A stretch of 64,000 nt of DNA from Leptospiraceae bacterium (GTDB lineage Bacteria; Spirochaetota; Leptospiria; Leptospirales; Leptospiraceae): positions 1 through 64,000 of the forward strand of contig JACKPA010000003.1 in the NCBI GenBank assembly GCA_024233865.1. Reading direction: 5' to 3'. The notes beneath the pieces are model-generated. The model saw nothing but the letters and a program-made list of their open reading frames with translations, was not told the DNA's origin and did not search any database. The position numbers were made by a program, and so were the translations under genes. Positions 9,732 to 18,248 of this stretch are shown here, in pieces. Numbering within the stretch: the first letter of the stretch is position 1; every line of letters begins with the position of its first letter.

Positions 9732-10142
9732 TTGAAAATTTTAATTGTAGATGATAATGATAGATATGCAAACGCTCTAACTAACTTTTTCAAGGGAAGG
9801 AATTTGGATATTGTCAGAGCAGTAGATGCAAAAGAAGGTTTTGAAATATACCAAAAAATGGATTTTCATACAATCATTACTGATATTACAATGGAAACCC
9901 AAGTTTCCGGATTATTTCTCGCTAGAAAAATATACAAAACGGGCTATAAAGGAAACCTAATTATAGCAACCACCGGTTTTGATGCTCCTGGAGTTATGTT
10001 TGTGAGTAGATTTATCTTAGCTTATTATGCTGGGATAGGCTGGATGATTCCTAAGAAACCTTTAAAAAGAGGCGAAGTATTATTTTATCCAACTATTTTA
10101 AAAAATGGGATTGATTTTTTAACAAGCATTAAAAGAGAATAG
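9732..10142 (+). CDS. Stand-alone response regulator receiver domain
   Basis: Single-domain CheY-like receiver of 136 residues with no output domain. The acidic pair is Asp7-Asp8 (IVDDND), the phosphoacceptor is Asp51 (ITDITM), the switch threonine is at about 80 (IATTG) and the conserved lysine is Lys108 (IPKKP). The start is TTG at 9732, supported by AAGGA five bases upstream. The next gene, eight bases downstream, encodes the phosphohistidine phosphatase SixA, which suggests the pair takes part in a His-Asp phosphorelay through an HPt protein encoded elsewhere. The segment following Asp51 is slightly long compared with CheY. Confidence 0.85.
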   Translation: MKILIVDDNDRYANALTNFFKGRNLDIVRAVDAKEGFEIYQKMDFHTIITDITMETQVSGLFLARKIYKTGYKGNLIIATTGFDAPGVMFVSRFILAYYAGIGWMIPKKPLKRGEVLFYPTILKNGIDFLTSIKRE

Positions 10143-10149
10143 ATTAAAA

Positions 10150-10632
10150 ATGAAATTAATTTTATGTCGCCATGGTGAAGCCCAGGACTTTTCTGAAACC
10201 GGTCGTGATAAAGATAGGCAACTTAGTAGTAAAGGACTCGAAGATATACAAAAAATCGGAAAATTTATAAGCAAGTCTCCCCTTACCGTAAATTATATCT
10301 ACTATAGTCCGTACGTCAGAACAACGCAAACGTGTAATATAATTCAAGAAAGCATATCCAAAAATGTTCTTTCTATTCCAACAAATGCATTGTTACCAGA
10401 CTCGGATTATATGGACATCCTTCCCGAATTGAAACAATATACCAACTCCGAGACAATTCTTATTATTGGTCATAATCCCAATATTAGCTTTTTGGGAGCC
10501 AAACTAATCCGGGACGAGTCCTTGTATTACAATCTCATTTTTTTACCAGGAACCACACTTGTCATTAATGTTCCAAAGGAAAACTTTTCCAGAGGGCAGA
10601 TTATATGGATGGTTTCTCCTAATTTGATATGA
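10150..10632 (+). CDS. sixA: Phosphohistidine phosphatase SixA
   Basis: Histidine phosphatase superfamily (phosphoglycerate mutase-like) of the short SixA type, which removes phosphate from phosphohistidine on HPt domains. It has RHGEA with catalytic His8, SPYVRTTQT with Arg57, an acidic loop LLPDSD, and the second catalytic histidine in GHNP (His108). The length of 160 residues is normal for SixA. It sits directly after the stand-alone receiver and is probably in the same transcript. Identification as SixA rather than another small histidine phosphatase rests on length and the SxxxRTxQT/GHNP pattern. Confidence 0.87.
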   Translation: MKLILCRHGEAQDFSETGRDKDRQLSSKGLEDIQKIGKFISKSPLTVNYIYYSPYVRTTQTCNIIQESISKNVLSIPTNALLPDSDYMDILPELKQYTNSETILIIGHNPNISFLGAKLIRDESLYYNLIFLPGTTLVINVPKENFSRGQIIWMVSPNLI

Positions 10633-10660
10633 TGTATCTAAAATAATACGCTCCAGAGCT

Positions 10661-11437
10661 TTAGCCCACCGGAATATTTTCGCCAGACAAAGTTTCAAGG
10701 TAAGTTTTTAGGCAATTTGGTAACCCTACAAGCAAAGCGTACGATATGAGGCGATGACCAATGGAAACTTCTTTTAAACCAGGTAAATTTCTCATTAATT
10801 TCAAATTTTCATGATCCAAATCATGACCAGCATTGATTTCAATCCCTAAAGAAAGGGCTTTCTCGGCAGTTTTGCAGTATTCTTGAAAACTCTTTTCACC
10901 TTCTTTAAAGCCTTTGGAAAATTCAAAGGCAAAAGGTCCTGTATAAAGTTCAATCCTATCCACACCCATATCTTTTGCATATTCCAAATCTGCTATATTG
11001 GATTCTACAAATATGGCAACTCTTACCCCTTGGGCTTTGATCTTTTTTACAAGAGGTTCTAAAACTTTGTAATCTTCTTTTAGGTGAAAACCCTTATGAG
11101 AAGTGATTTCTCCAGGCTGAACCGGTACAAGAGTGGCTTGACTTGGTTTTTCATGCAAGACGATTTCCAAAATTCTTTCCGAAGGTTCACCTTCAATATT
11201 GTATTCCATTTCTTTGGAATGTTTTTTGTTAAATGACTTAATCAAATTGTTTAAGTCTGTTACATCTTGCCTTTTTATATGTCTTTCATCTTCTCTTGGA
11301 TGTACTGTCAAACCGCCTACACCGGAATTTAAAATAATTTCACTATATTCTACGAGATTAGGTATATCACCACCTCTTGAATTTCTCATGGTAGCTATTT
11401 TATTTACATTTACACTTAATTGAATCATACTTCCCAC
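10661..11437 (-). CDS. pdxJ: Pyridoxine 5'-phosphate synthase
   Basis: PdxJ closes the pyridine ring of vitamin B6 from 1-deoxy-xylulose 5-phosphate and 3-amino-2-oxopropyl phosphate in the DXP-dependent pathway. Family motifs are plain: LSVNVNKIATMRNSRGG at the N-terminus, TVHPREDERHI, NIEGEPSE, LVPVQPGEITSHKGF, RVAIFVES, IELYTGPFA, EINAGHDLDHEN and the terminal SIGHRLISYALLVGL. The start is uncertain: GTG at 11437 or the ATG three codons later, which is the more family-like beginning (MIQLSVNVN). It follows mobA in the same direction with a 24-bp gap. Confidence 0.93.
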   Translation of the reverse strand: MGSMIQLSVNVNKIATMRNSRGGDIPNLVEYSEIILNSGVGGLTVHPREDERHIKRQDVTDLNNLIKSFNKKHSKEMEYNIEGEPSERILEIVLHEKPSQATLVPVQPGEITSHKGFHLKEDYKVLEPLVKKIKAQGVRVAIFVESNIADLEYAKDMGVDRIELYTGPFAFEFSKGFKEGEKSFQEYCKTAEKALSLGIEINAGHDLDHENLKLMRNLPGLKEVSIGHRLISYALLVGLPNCLKTYLETLSGENIPVG

Positions 11438-11461
11438 AAAAACTCAAAGTAGTTGTCAGTG

Positions 11462-12088
11462 TCAAGCTAAGTCTAATTGTGAATTATAGCTATGAAAGTA
11501 TTTTATATCCTCTTCATCCAAATCAAGAAACAAGGTATTGCCGTTGCTTAGCATATACTGAATACTATTATCTTTCATTTCACCCGTAAAAAGGGAATTT
11601 AAAGCTTTTCGAAGACCTTCCGGTTTGTAGATTCCGCACAAAGGTTCGATGTGATTTAGGTTTCGAAAAACATAAAAATCATAGCCCTTATTTTTTTTAT
11701 AAGCATCGATCAACTTGTTTAGAATAACAGAATCCATGTCGATCATATCACACGCTAAAACCAAAAACGAACTTCCCGGATATACCAGATGAACGCTTAA
11801 AAGCCCGGCAAGAGGTCCTCTTAATTTGATTGAATCAGCGACAAATTCATATTTTTGCAATAAAAAATGATATTTAAAATATTGCTTCTCATTGATAGAA
11901 ATAATTACTTTTTTAGCATAATTTTCCAATAAAGTAGCACAATATTCTCCCCATGTCTTTCCATTTTTTTGGATAAGTCCTTTATCCGAACCCATCCGAC
12001 TAGAACTTCCACCACACAAAACAATTCCGAACAACCTTGATATTTGGTTTAAGTATTTGATTTTTAATCTCATACTGGTATTCACCAT
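11462..12088 (-). CDS. mobA: Molybdenum cofactor guanylyltransferase
   Basis: NTP-transferase of the MobA type that attaches GMP to molybdopterin. The nucleotide-binding loop is GIVLCGGSSSRMGSDKG; further motifs are DSIKLRGPLAGLLS, the metal-binding ACDMI and HIEPLCGIY. The start is placed at the ATG at 12088 (MVNTSMRLK) because codons further upstream encode residues unlike the family; a GTG one codon later has better spacing to AAGAAG. The frame itself is open to 12145. No other molybdopterin genes are in the window, so its target molybdoenzyme is elsewhere. Confidence 0.87.
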   Translation of the reverse strand: MVNTSMRLKIKYLNQISRLFGIVLCGGSSSRMGSDKGLIQKNGKTWGEYCATLLENYAKKVIISINEKQYFKYHFLLQKYEFVADSIKLRGPLAGLLSVHLVYPGSSFLVLACDMIDMDSVILNKLIDAYKKNKGYDFYVFRNLNHIEPLCGIYKPEGLRKALNSLFTGEMKDNSIQYMLSNGNTLFLDLDEEDIKYFHSYNSQLDLA

Positions 12089-12224
12089 AACTTCTTTTGA
12101 TAAAAACTGTCGAAATATAAAGCAATTATTATGCCAAAATATCAAAAAAATGTTGTTATTATTCTTAATAGTTTATTGCTTGATTTGAGTATGATAAAAC
12201 TCTAAATATAAAAAGGAGAGGAAT

Positions 12225-12659
12225 ATGAAACCATTTATCTTACTAGTAATTATTTTATTTAATGGATGCACAGGTACAAAACCAATGAATATAGGAATCA
12301 AAGAAGGAAAACTCACTCAATGTCCCAAAACCCCCAATTGTGTATGTAGCGAATATGACCAAAATGATGCAGAACATTACATACAACCGATAGTATATAG
12401 CTCCGAATTAGAAACAGCTAGGGTAAAATTAAAAAGTATAATTGAATCTCTGGAAAGAACAAAGATCATAAAAGAAGAAAGTGACTATATTTATTCTGAA
12501 TTTACTTCCAAAATCATGAGATTTGTAGATGATGTTGAATTTCGGTTTGATGACTCGAATAAACAAATTCATATACGATCTGCGTCTAGAATAGGCAGGA
12601 AAGATTTTGGCGTGAACAGAAAGCGAATTGAAAATATCAGGTCGTTGTTTTTGAAATAA
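12225..12659 (+). CDS. DUF1499 family lipoprotein
   Basis: Small exported protein with a short signal peptide ending in the lipobox LFNGC, so probably lipid-anchored. The mature domain matches the DUF1499 pattern: the N-terminal TQCPKTPNCVCSEY, a central EFTSKIMRFVDDVEFRFDD and the closing IHIRSASRIGRKDFGVNRKRIE. The function of this family is unknown. A ribosome binding site (AAGGAGAGG) lies six bases before the ATG. The gene stands alone, facing the broken SpvB/Rhs remnant. Confidence 0.82.
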   Translation: MKPFILLVIILFNGCTGTKPMNIGIKEGKLTQCPKTPNCVCSEYDQNDAEHYIQPIVYSSELETARVKLKSIIESLERTKIIKEESDYIYSEFTSKIMRFVDDVEFRFDDSNKQIHIRSASRIGRKDFGVNRKRIENIRSLFLK

Positions 12660-13435
12660 AACATTATCCCTTTGTTGACAAAGCAGTATCAGGGAAGGTT
12701 TTTGAATGGAGTTTGTTTGTTCCCATTGGCGAGATGGCATCTATCACGCTGTCCGCTTGGGTGAAGCGTCCGATTTTTATATTGCTTCCTTTGAGATAAT
12801 TCATCAATTGTGCTTGCATTTCATTGCAATCAATAATAAAAACCGGAAGTGATATCTTCCGTATAAGAAATAGTGTAAAAGTTACCGTTCTCGTCCTCTA
12901 CCTTGTTCAAAGTCCATATTTTGGCAGAGCCTGATTTTCCTGTCGGAAGGTTCGGAGCTTCAATCTTGGAGTCTGTTGTATATCCAAAGTAGTAATTTAT
13001 GCCGCTTTTATCTGTTACTTTACACTGACAAGGACCAGAATCGCAAGTTCCGGAAGGTTCGAACTTGGAATTGGTTTCGACCTGAGTTCGATACGTGCCA
13101 TCTGCTATTTTGACCAACTTTCGACCAAAGGAAGCAATAAACCCGTCATTTGCTTCGTAATGAGCTCCCAAAGATTCGTCTCTAGTAATGGTAGCCAAAC
13201 TTGGCATCTGCCAACCGATTCCAAAAAATCCGTTTTCCGTATTGGAATTATAAACTAAGCTTAGGTCGAGTTTCAATCCGTTGGAAACTGGTAGTTCAAT
13301 GGAAATCGACATATTCGCTTTTCCGTTTGCGTCTACGGTAACTTCAGGGAGGGATTGAGACAAGTCAACTTGATTTCCGGTATTACTTAGGAAAAAGATT
13401 GATAAAATAATGATAAGAATATTTTTTAATATCAA
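12660..13435 (-). pseudogene. SpvB/Rhs-type toxin gene remnant with internal deletion
   Basis: The N-terminal 201 codons (13435 down to 12830) encode a signal-like peptide and the start of an SpvB-type domain: LPEVTVDANGKANMSISI, LKLDLSLVYNSNTENGFFGIGW, then NYYFGYTTDSK and IWTLNKVEDENGNFYTISY. Intact relatives exceed a thousand residues. After the stop at 12830 a different frame encodes YLKGSNIKIGRFTQADSVIDA and SPMGTN (about 12715-12800), which is the conserved core found near the C-terminus of Rhs/YD-repeat proteins. The two ends of one long gene therefore appear joined with the middle, including all YD repeats, deleted. I read it as a non-functional remnant; a short secreted product from the first part is conceivable. 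Confidence 0.7.
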
Positions 13436-13559
13436 TATTTATTATTTTTGGATAAATAGTCATAGTTTAACCTCGATCAATAAGTTCTTAATTTAGCTTC
13501 CATTGTGTAATAATTCATTTTTTGCTTCTTATAATTTCTTGTCGTAAAATTAAAGCTTT

Positions 13560-13740
13560 TCAAATGGCATCTAACGTTAGGCATACCCGAAGCGAACGAA
13601 GTGAGTTTCACCGAGCAAGAAAGCCCATTCCACTGCAAGTGCTGTGACTGAGTGAGCTTCCAAAACAAGCGTAGGCACAACACTTGCTTAGGAGTTCCAA
13701 GCCTTTCTCGGTGCAAGGCATAGCTTTACCCATAAGTATG
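13560..13740. repeat. Long imperfect palindrome with CTAACGTTAG end
   Basis: This 452-bp gap (13436-13887) has no convincing gene. Inside it is a folded structure: CACCGAG (13609-13615) pairs with CTCGGTG (13707-13713), GAAAG with CTTTC just inside, and GCAAGTGcTGTG (13635-13646) with CACAaCACTTGC (13676-13687). On its left edge is CTAACGTTAG (13571-13580), which read on the minus strand gives GCCTAACGTTAGATGC, resembling joined R boxes of an integron attC site. No integrase gene is present and the right R box is not clear, so the attC reading is tentative. The rest of the gap is AT-rich sequence and the left end of the IS. Confidence 0.4.
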
Positions 13741-13798
13741 GAATGATTTTAACCACAGATACACACTGATTAACACGGATATGGGGAAGTATTGTTAT

Positions 13799-15553
13799 GG
13801 CGTCACTGCAAAAAGGTATAACAAGAAATAACAAGAAAAAGTTGAAATAAATCTTCAATCCTGTAAATGTGACATAAGGGGATAGCTATGTTTCGAAAAA
13901 ACCAGAAACACCTACAACAGAAATTTTTCAATCCAGAAAGTAACATGAACTCAACACTTCGAGGCTTTCTAAAAAAGCATTGGTCAGCATATTTTTACGA
14001 AAACATATTTCTCAATATAGATGAAGAAGTATTTGCTCCCCTGTACAGTAACAATATGAGTCGTCCCAATGTTCCAGTAAACATACTATTCTCCTTAGAA
14101 ATATTAAAAGAAATGCACAATCTAACAGACCTTCAACTATATGAGAACTATTTATTGAATTATGCATATCAAAGAGCGTTTGGAATCCAAGATATAAACG
14201 AATATACCTTTTGCATAAGAACACTTTATAACTTTCGTGCTACAGTAGCAAAATATGAATATGAAAACAATGTAGACTTCTTTGAAACAGTGTTCAAAGA
14301 CCATCGTGATATTATTATTAAGGAAATGGGAATTCACACAGATTTACAGAGATGTGACTCTACTCAAATAAGGGCAAACATCAAAAGGATGAGTCGTTTT
14401 ACATTGTTCCATAAGACCTTAAGTAATTTATTGATAGAAATAAAGAAGTATGAACCAAATTGTATTTCCAAAGAATTGCATTCCTTAATAGAAACCAATG
14501 AAGATGGTGAATACCATCGTTTAAGAAAGCATGAGATAGAAGAGAAGTTAAAATATTTATCAGAGCAGTTATACATTCATGTTACAAGATGGAAAGATGA
14601 TAAAAGAATTAATGCTACTTCATCCTACAAAAATGCGAAAAGATTATTAGCAGAACAGTGCATTGTAAAACAAGAAAAGGTAGAGATATTAACTCCAAAT
14701 GAAATCAAATCTGGTTCAATGCAGAATCCATCAGACCCAGACGCGACTTACCGAACCAAGAATGAAGAAAAACATTTTGGTTATGTATGTCACAGTTCAG
14801 AGACCTGCTCTGAAAAGAACGCATTTCAAGTAATAACGGACGTTGTAGTAGAAAAGAATATAGTAGATGATAGTGATTTATTGGAAGAAAGTCTGGAAGA
14901 TTTGAAAGAAGAGACAGGTTTGGAGACGATGATAACGGACGGAGGGTATCCATCCGAAGGGGTAAGAGAAACAGCTAATAAATTCGATGTAAATATTGTA
15001 TCCACAAATGTTCGTGGAAAGAGCCCAGAAGAAGGGAATTTGAATAGCAATGATTTTGAATATGATGAATCAGGTCTAATAGAATCTTGTCCAATGGGCG
15101 AGCGACCAACAAGTCAAAAATTGAAAGATGGTGATTTGGTAGCAAACTTCGATTTTAAAATTTGTGCGAATTGTCCCTTGGGTAAAGATTGTATAGCATT
15201 ATCAAAAAATCAATCACGTTTAGTAGTAGATGAAAACCGAAGATGGTTGGATAATAGAGAGGATAATTATTACACCCCGGAATATCAAGAATTGTGTAAT
15301 CTCCGTCCAGCAGTGGAAGGTCTGATGGAGAAGTTAAAACCTATGTGGAAAAATGGGCGAACACGTTTTCGAGGATTAAAAAAGGTGCGAAATAGGATGG
15401 TTTTAAGGGGAATTGGGTTGAATTTTAGACGATATAGCAGTTGGAAACTGATCCAACTATATAAAAATCTGTCAAAATCTTTCTCGAAATTTATTTTTGA
15501 AATATCTTGCCATTTCAGGGTCGAAAATCACTTTGCCTTTTTGCGGTGACGTC
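13799..15553 (+). mobile_element. IS1182-like insertion sequence
   Basis: An element of about 1.75 kb bounded by imperfect inverted repeats: left GGCGTCACTGCAAAAAGG at 13799-13816, right (reverse complement) GACGTCACCGCAAAAAGG at 15536-15553, 16 of 18 positions matching. It contains one full-length transposase gene. The transposase stop codon lies inside the right inverted repeat. No target-site duplication is evident at these boundaries, which fits later rearrangement: the sequence immediately to the right is the middle of another transposase rather than the continuation of the left flank. Confidence 0.75.
13888..15549 (+). CDS. IS1182-type DDE transposase
   Basis: Transposase of 553 residues with the N-terminal DUF772-like part (LFSLEILKEMHNLTDLQLYENY, RAFGIQDINEYTFCIRTLYNFR) and a DDE catalytic core: Asp157 in RCDSTQ, Asp351 in ITDGGYPS and Glu477 in RPAVEGLM. 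A cysteine cluster CANCPLGKDC (residues near 435) is typical of this family. The reading frame is intact, so the enzyme may be active. The last ten codons run through the right inverted repeat. Confidence 0.88.
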   Translation: MFRKNQKHLQQKFFNPESNMNSTLRGFLKKHWSAYFYENIFLNIDEEVFAPLYSNNMSRPNVPVNILFSLEILKEMHNLTDLQLYENYLLNYAYQRAFGIQDINEYTFCIRTLYNFRATVAKYEYENNVDFFETVFKDHRDIIIKEMGIHTDLQRCDSTQIRANIKRMSRFTLFHKTLSNLLIEIKKYEPNCISKELHSLIETNEDGEYHRLRKHEIEEKLKYLSEQLYIHVTRWKDDKRINATSSYKNAKRLLAEQCIVKQEKVEILTPNEIKSGSMQNPSDPDATYRTKNEEKHFGYVCHSSETCSEKNAFQVITDVVVEKNIVDDSDLLEESLEDLKEETGLETMITDGGYPSEGVRETANKFDVNIVSTNVRGKSPEEGNLNSNDFEYDESGLIESCPMGERPTSQKLKDGDLVANFDFKICANCPLGKDCIALSKNQSRLVVDENRRWLDNREDNYYTPEYQELCNLRPAVEGLMEKLKPMWKNGRTRFRGLKKVRNRMVLRGIGLNFRRYSSWKLIQLYKNLSKSFSKFIFEISCHFRVENHFAFLR

Positions 15554-16290
15554 TTGAAATAAAAGGAATTTATAATTACATAAAAGACTATTGGCTGGAA
15601 TGGTTTCCATTCCTTCCATCTTACCAGGCATTTAACAATCGTTTAAACAGACTTGAAGATGTATTTCCAAAATTACTTGAGAGTATTTTAAAGGAAATAA
15701 GTAGTAATCCTGATATTCGTCAACATATTGGATTATTGGATTCATTCCCAATAATGCTTGCAAAATCACCTCGTTGCGACAAAGCAAAAGTAGGACGTGA
15801 AGAAGGAGTCGCAAATAAAGGATATTGCTCTTCTAAGGACATTTATTACCATGGTGTCAAAATCCATATTTTCGCGACGAAAGCTCAAGAAACTCTGCCT
15901 ATTCCAAAGTATATTGGTTTAACCCCTGGTGGAGAAAGTGACTTGAAAGCAGTGGAAATGAGCATTCTTCCACTATGTGTAAACATGGATATTTACGCCG
16001 ACAAAGCCTATTTTAAAGAAGTGTTGGTGAGAGAATTAAAGGAAAAGCAAAATGTTAGTTTATACACCCCTATTAAGAAAGAAAAAGGTCAAGAGAGATT
16101 GAATTCTGCAGACAAATTATTTTCAGAAGCGGTTAGTCGAATGAGACAACCAATAGAGTCTCTCTTTAATTGGATACAGGAAAAAACTCATATTCAATTC
16201 GCTTCCAAGGTCAGATCAACGAAAGGAATTTTTATTCATGTTTTTGGACGTTTGGCTGCTGCTATGCTCATTTTAGTTTTAGGTCTTTAA
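15550..16290 (+). pseudogene. IS982-type transposase, N-terminus missing
   Basis: The frame is open from the IS1182 end and encodes IYNYIKDYWLEWFPFLPSY, NNRLNRLEDVFPKLL, then GLLDSFPIMLAKSPR with the catalytic Asp, GVKIHIFAT, and a C-terminal MRQPIESLFNWIQEKTHI with the family Glu. This matches the DDE domain of IS982-family transposases, which are about 290-300 residues; here the first 50 or so residues and the start codon are missing, replaced by the IS1182 right end. The in-frame ATG at 15736 begins too late to make a working enzyme. It is therefore a decayed element. It abuts a headless aminotransferase three bases after its stop codon. Confidence 0.8.
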
Positions 16291-16293
16291 CTC

Positions 16294-17265
16294 TTGATTG
16301 GCATCAGTAATACAATCTTTGCCGTCTCCGGAGGCGAAGCCATTGACCTCGCCATCAAAATGGCTCGAGGCTACACAAAAAAGCAAAAGGTCATATCACT
16401 CTTGGGTGGCTACCACGGACACACTGGTCTTGCTTTGGCTGCCGGAGATCAAAAGTATAAAAAGCCATTTGCCATACAACTTCCGGATTTCCATCAAATT
16501 CCTTTTGGAAGTTGGGATGCAATGGAAGCATCTCTCAGCCAAGATACGGCAGCTCTTATTTTGGAAACCTGTCCTGCAACTCTCGGAATGCCAATATTTC
16601 CTAATGAGGTAATGCTGAGACTACGAAAGCAGTGCACTAAAAATAACGTAGCCATGATCTTGGATGAAATTCAAACAGGCTTAGGAAGAACAGGGAAGAC
16701 ATGGGCTTTCCAGCACTATGATATACTTCCAGACATTGTAGTTGCTGGAAAAGGATTATCCGGTGGCATATACCCTATCGCTGCGGTTTGTTTCTCCAAA
16801 AAATACGAAAAGCTCTTTCAGAAAGACCCTTTTATTCATATTTCTACTTTTGGTGGTGCGGAACTTGGATGCTTTGCCGCTCTAAAAACTTTGGAGTTAA
16901 TCTCTGAGCCAGCTTTTTTGGAGAATGTTACCACCCAAGCCCAATATTTTTCAGAGCAATTCAATACTTTGATTCGGGAAAATGAGGAAATTGTAGAGTT
17001 CAGGCAATTAGGTCTTTTTATGGCTGTGGTTTTCCAAGATAGTGCAACTTGCCTAACTTTTATCAAAACACTTATGGCAAACGGTGTTTATGCAGTGTAT
17101 GCCAACAACGATAAAAGAGTTATGCAGTTTCTCCCCCCCCTTATTATAACAGGAAAAGAAGCAGAAGAAGTTATGTCTATTATCAAAACAACTTTGACAG
17201 ACTTAAAGAAGTTTAAAAACAGGTTACTAAAAAAAGTTATTTCAACTTTTGTAATAAAAGAATAA
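16294..17265 (+). pseudogene. Class III aminotransferase, 5' end lost to IS insertion
   Basis: PLP-dependent class III aminotransferase (ornithine/acetylornithine/4-aminobutyrate type) lacking roughly its first 100 residues. Present are AVSGGEAIDLAIKMARGYT, the LGGYHGHTGLAL segment, ILDEIQTGLGRTGK with the PLP-contacting Asp, and VVAGKGLSGGIYP with the Schiff-base Lys. The first start-like codon is a TTG at 16294 that lies only at the fused junction. The missing N-terminal part holds substrate-binding residues, so the product is unlikely to work. The stop codon is five bases before the DUF6206-like gene, showing the original operon order was aminotransferase, kinase-like protein, C69 hydrolase. 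Confidence 0.85.
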
Positions 17266-17270
17266 CAAAA

Positions 17271-18245
17271 ATGAATTTAACCCAGACTGCAATTGAAACA
17301 TTACAGAAATTTGAACACCAACTAAACCCTCAAAGTCCTGAAAACGGATACTGCGGTGTTCGGATTATCGGATACGGTGAAATGTCAACGGTATTTACCT
17401 TTGATGACCCGGAACTCAAAGACTTTGCCTTCAAACGAATGCCCATATTTCAAAATTTAACTGAAATTGACAGGTACGAATGTAATTATTTGGAATACAA
17501 TGAATTGTTAAATGGTCTTGGCTTGAAAGTACCTGAACATGGTTCGTTTACAATCAGCGGAAAGTCAACGAAAGTTGTATTGTATCTTACACAAAGAATC
17601 TTGAATACCGATTGTATAGGCAATAAGGTAATCCATCGCTTGCAAAAAGAGGATTCTATTAGGCTTTTCCAAGCTATTTTGGAAAAGTTTGATGTTGTTT
17701 TTAGGCACAACCAAAAGGTTAAGGAAGACCGACATTTAACCGAAGTTGGTTTTGATGGTCAGATGTCCAATTGGGCAATTGTAAATTGTGATAAAAGTAT
17801 GGAGCGTTTACAAGAGAAATTTGAACTGGCTTATATTGATACCTCTACGCCTCTTATGCGTAAAAATGGGGTAGAGCAGCTCGACCCGGAACTTTTTTTA
17901 AGAATTTGTCCGTCTTCACTTGTTTGGATTATAAAACTCTTTTTTTTAAAAGATGTTTTAAATCGTTATTATGACCTCCGATTGGTGATTATTGATTTGA
18001 TTGCAAATTTGTTCAAAGAGAAAAAGGAAGACTTAATTCAACCATTTATAGAAGTTGCCAACGAGTATTTGCAAGAGAAATGGACAGGAATAAAACCCAT
18101 TCAAAACAAGGAAATTACGGATTACTACAAGGAAGATGCCATGATCTGGCGACTATTTTTGGCATTCAGGAAGGTGGAACGTTGGATACGTTTAAAACGC
18201 GGAAAGTCGTATGATTTGATTTTACCAGGAAACATTGAGAGATAA
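17271..18245 (+). CDS. DUF6206-like, protein-kinase-fold-like protein
   Basis: Protein of 324 residues with no signal peptide. It begins with a segment like a kinase N-lobe: VRIIGYGEMSTVFTF resembles a glycine-rich loop, and FAFKRMP could supply the ATP-binding lysine. Later GQMSNWAIVN resembles a catalytic-loop N, and LAYIDTSTPLM may be the metal-binding D segment. I recall this set of features from DUF6206-type proteins, whose biochemical role is not known. It lies between the aminotransferase remnant and the C69 hydrolase with gaps of five and three bases, so the three genes were one transcript. With the operon head destroyed, its present promoter is unknown and may come from the IS. Confidence 0.6.
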   Translation: MNLTQTAIETLQKFEHQLNPQSPENGYCGVRIIGYGEMSTVFTFDDPELKDFAFKRMPIFQNLTEIDRYECNYLEYNELLNGLGLKVPEHGSFTISGKSTKVVLYLTQRILNTDCIGNKVIHRLQKEDSIRLFQAILEKFDVVFRHNQKVKEDRHLTEVGFDGQMSNWAIVNCDKSMERLQEKFELAYIDTSTPLMRKNGVEQLDPELFLRICPSSLVWIIKLFFLKDVLNRYYDLRLVIIDLIANLFKEKKEDLIQPFIEVANEYLQEKWTGIKPIQNKEITDYYKEDAMIWRLFLAFRKVERWIRLKRGKSYDLILPGNIER

Positions 18246-18248
18246 AAT

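Noticed and set aside
12429..12740. Minus-strand open frame of about 100 codons opposite the DUF1499 gene
   Set aside because: It overlaps the well-supported DUF1499 lipoprotein and runs into the Rhs remnant in the wrong frame (the Rhs core is read two bases over).
13477..13716. Open frame of about 79 codons on the minus strand in the palindrome region
   Set aside because: Its sequence is the translation of the palindrome and CTAACGTTAG region; no domain, and such frames are typical of structured repeats.
16298..16612. A 104-codon frame overlapping the aminotransferase remnant
   Set aside because: It is a shifted reading of the aminotransferase region, which has clear family motifs in the other frame.
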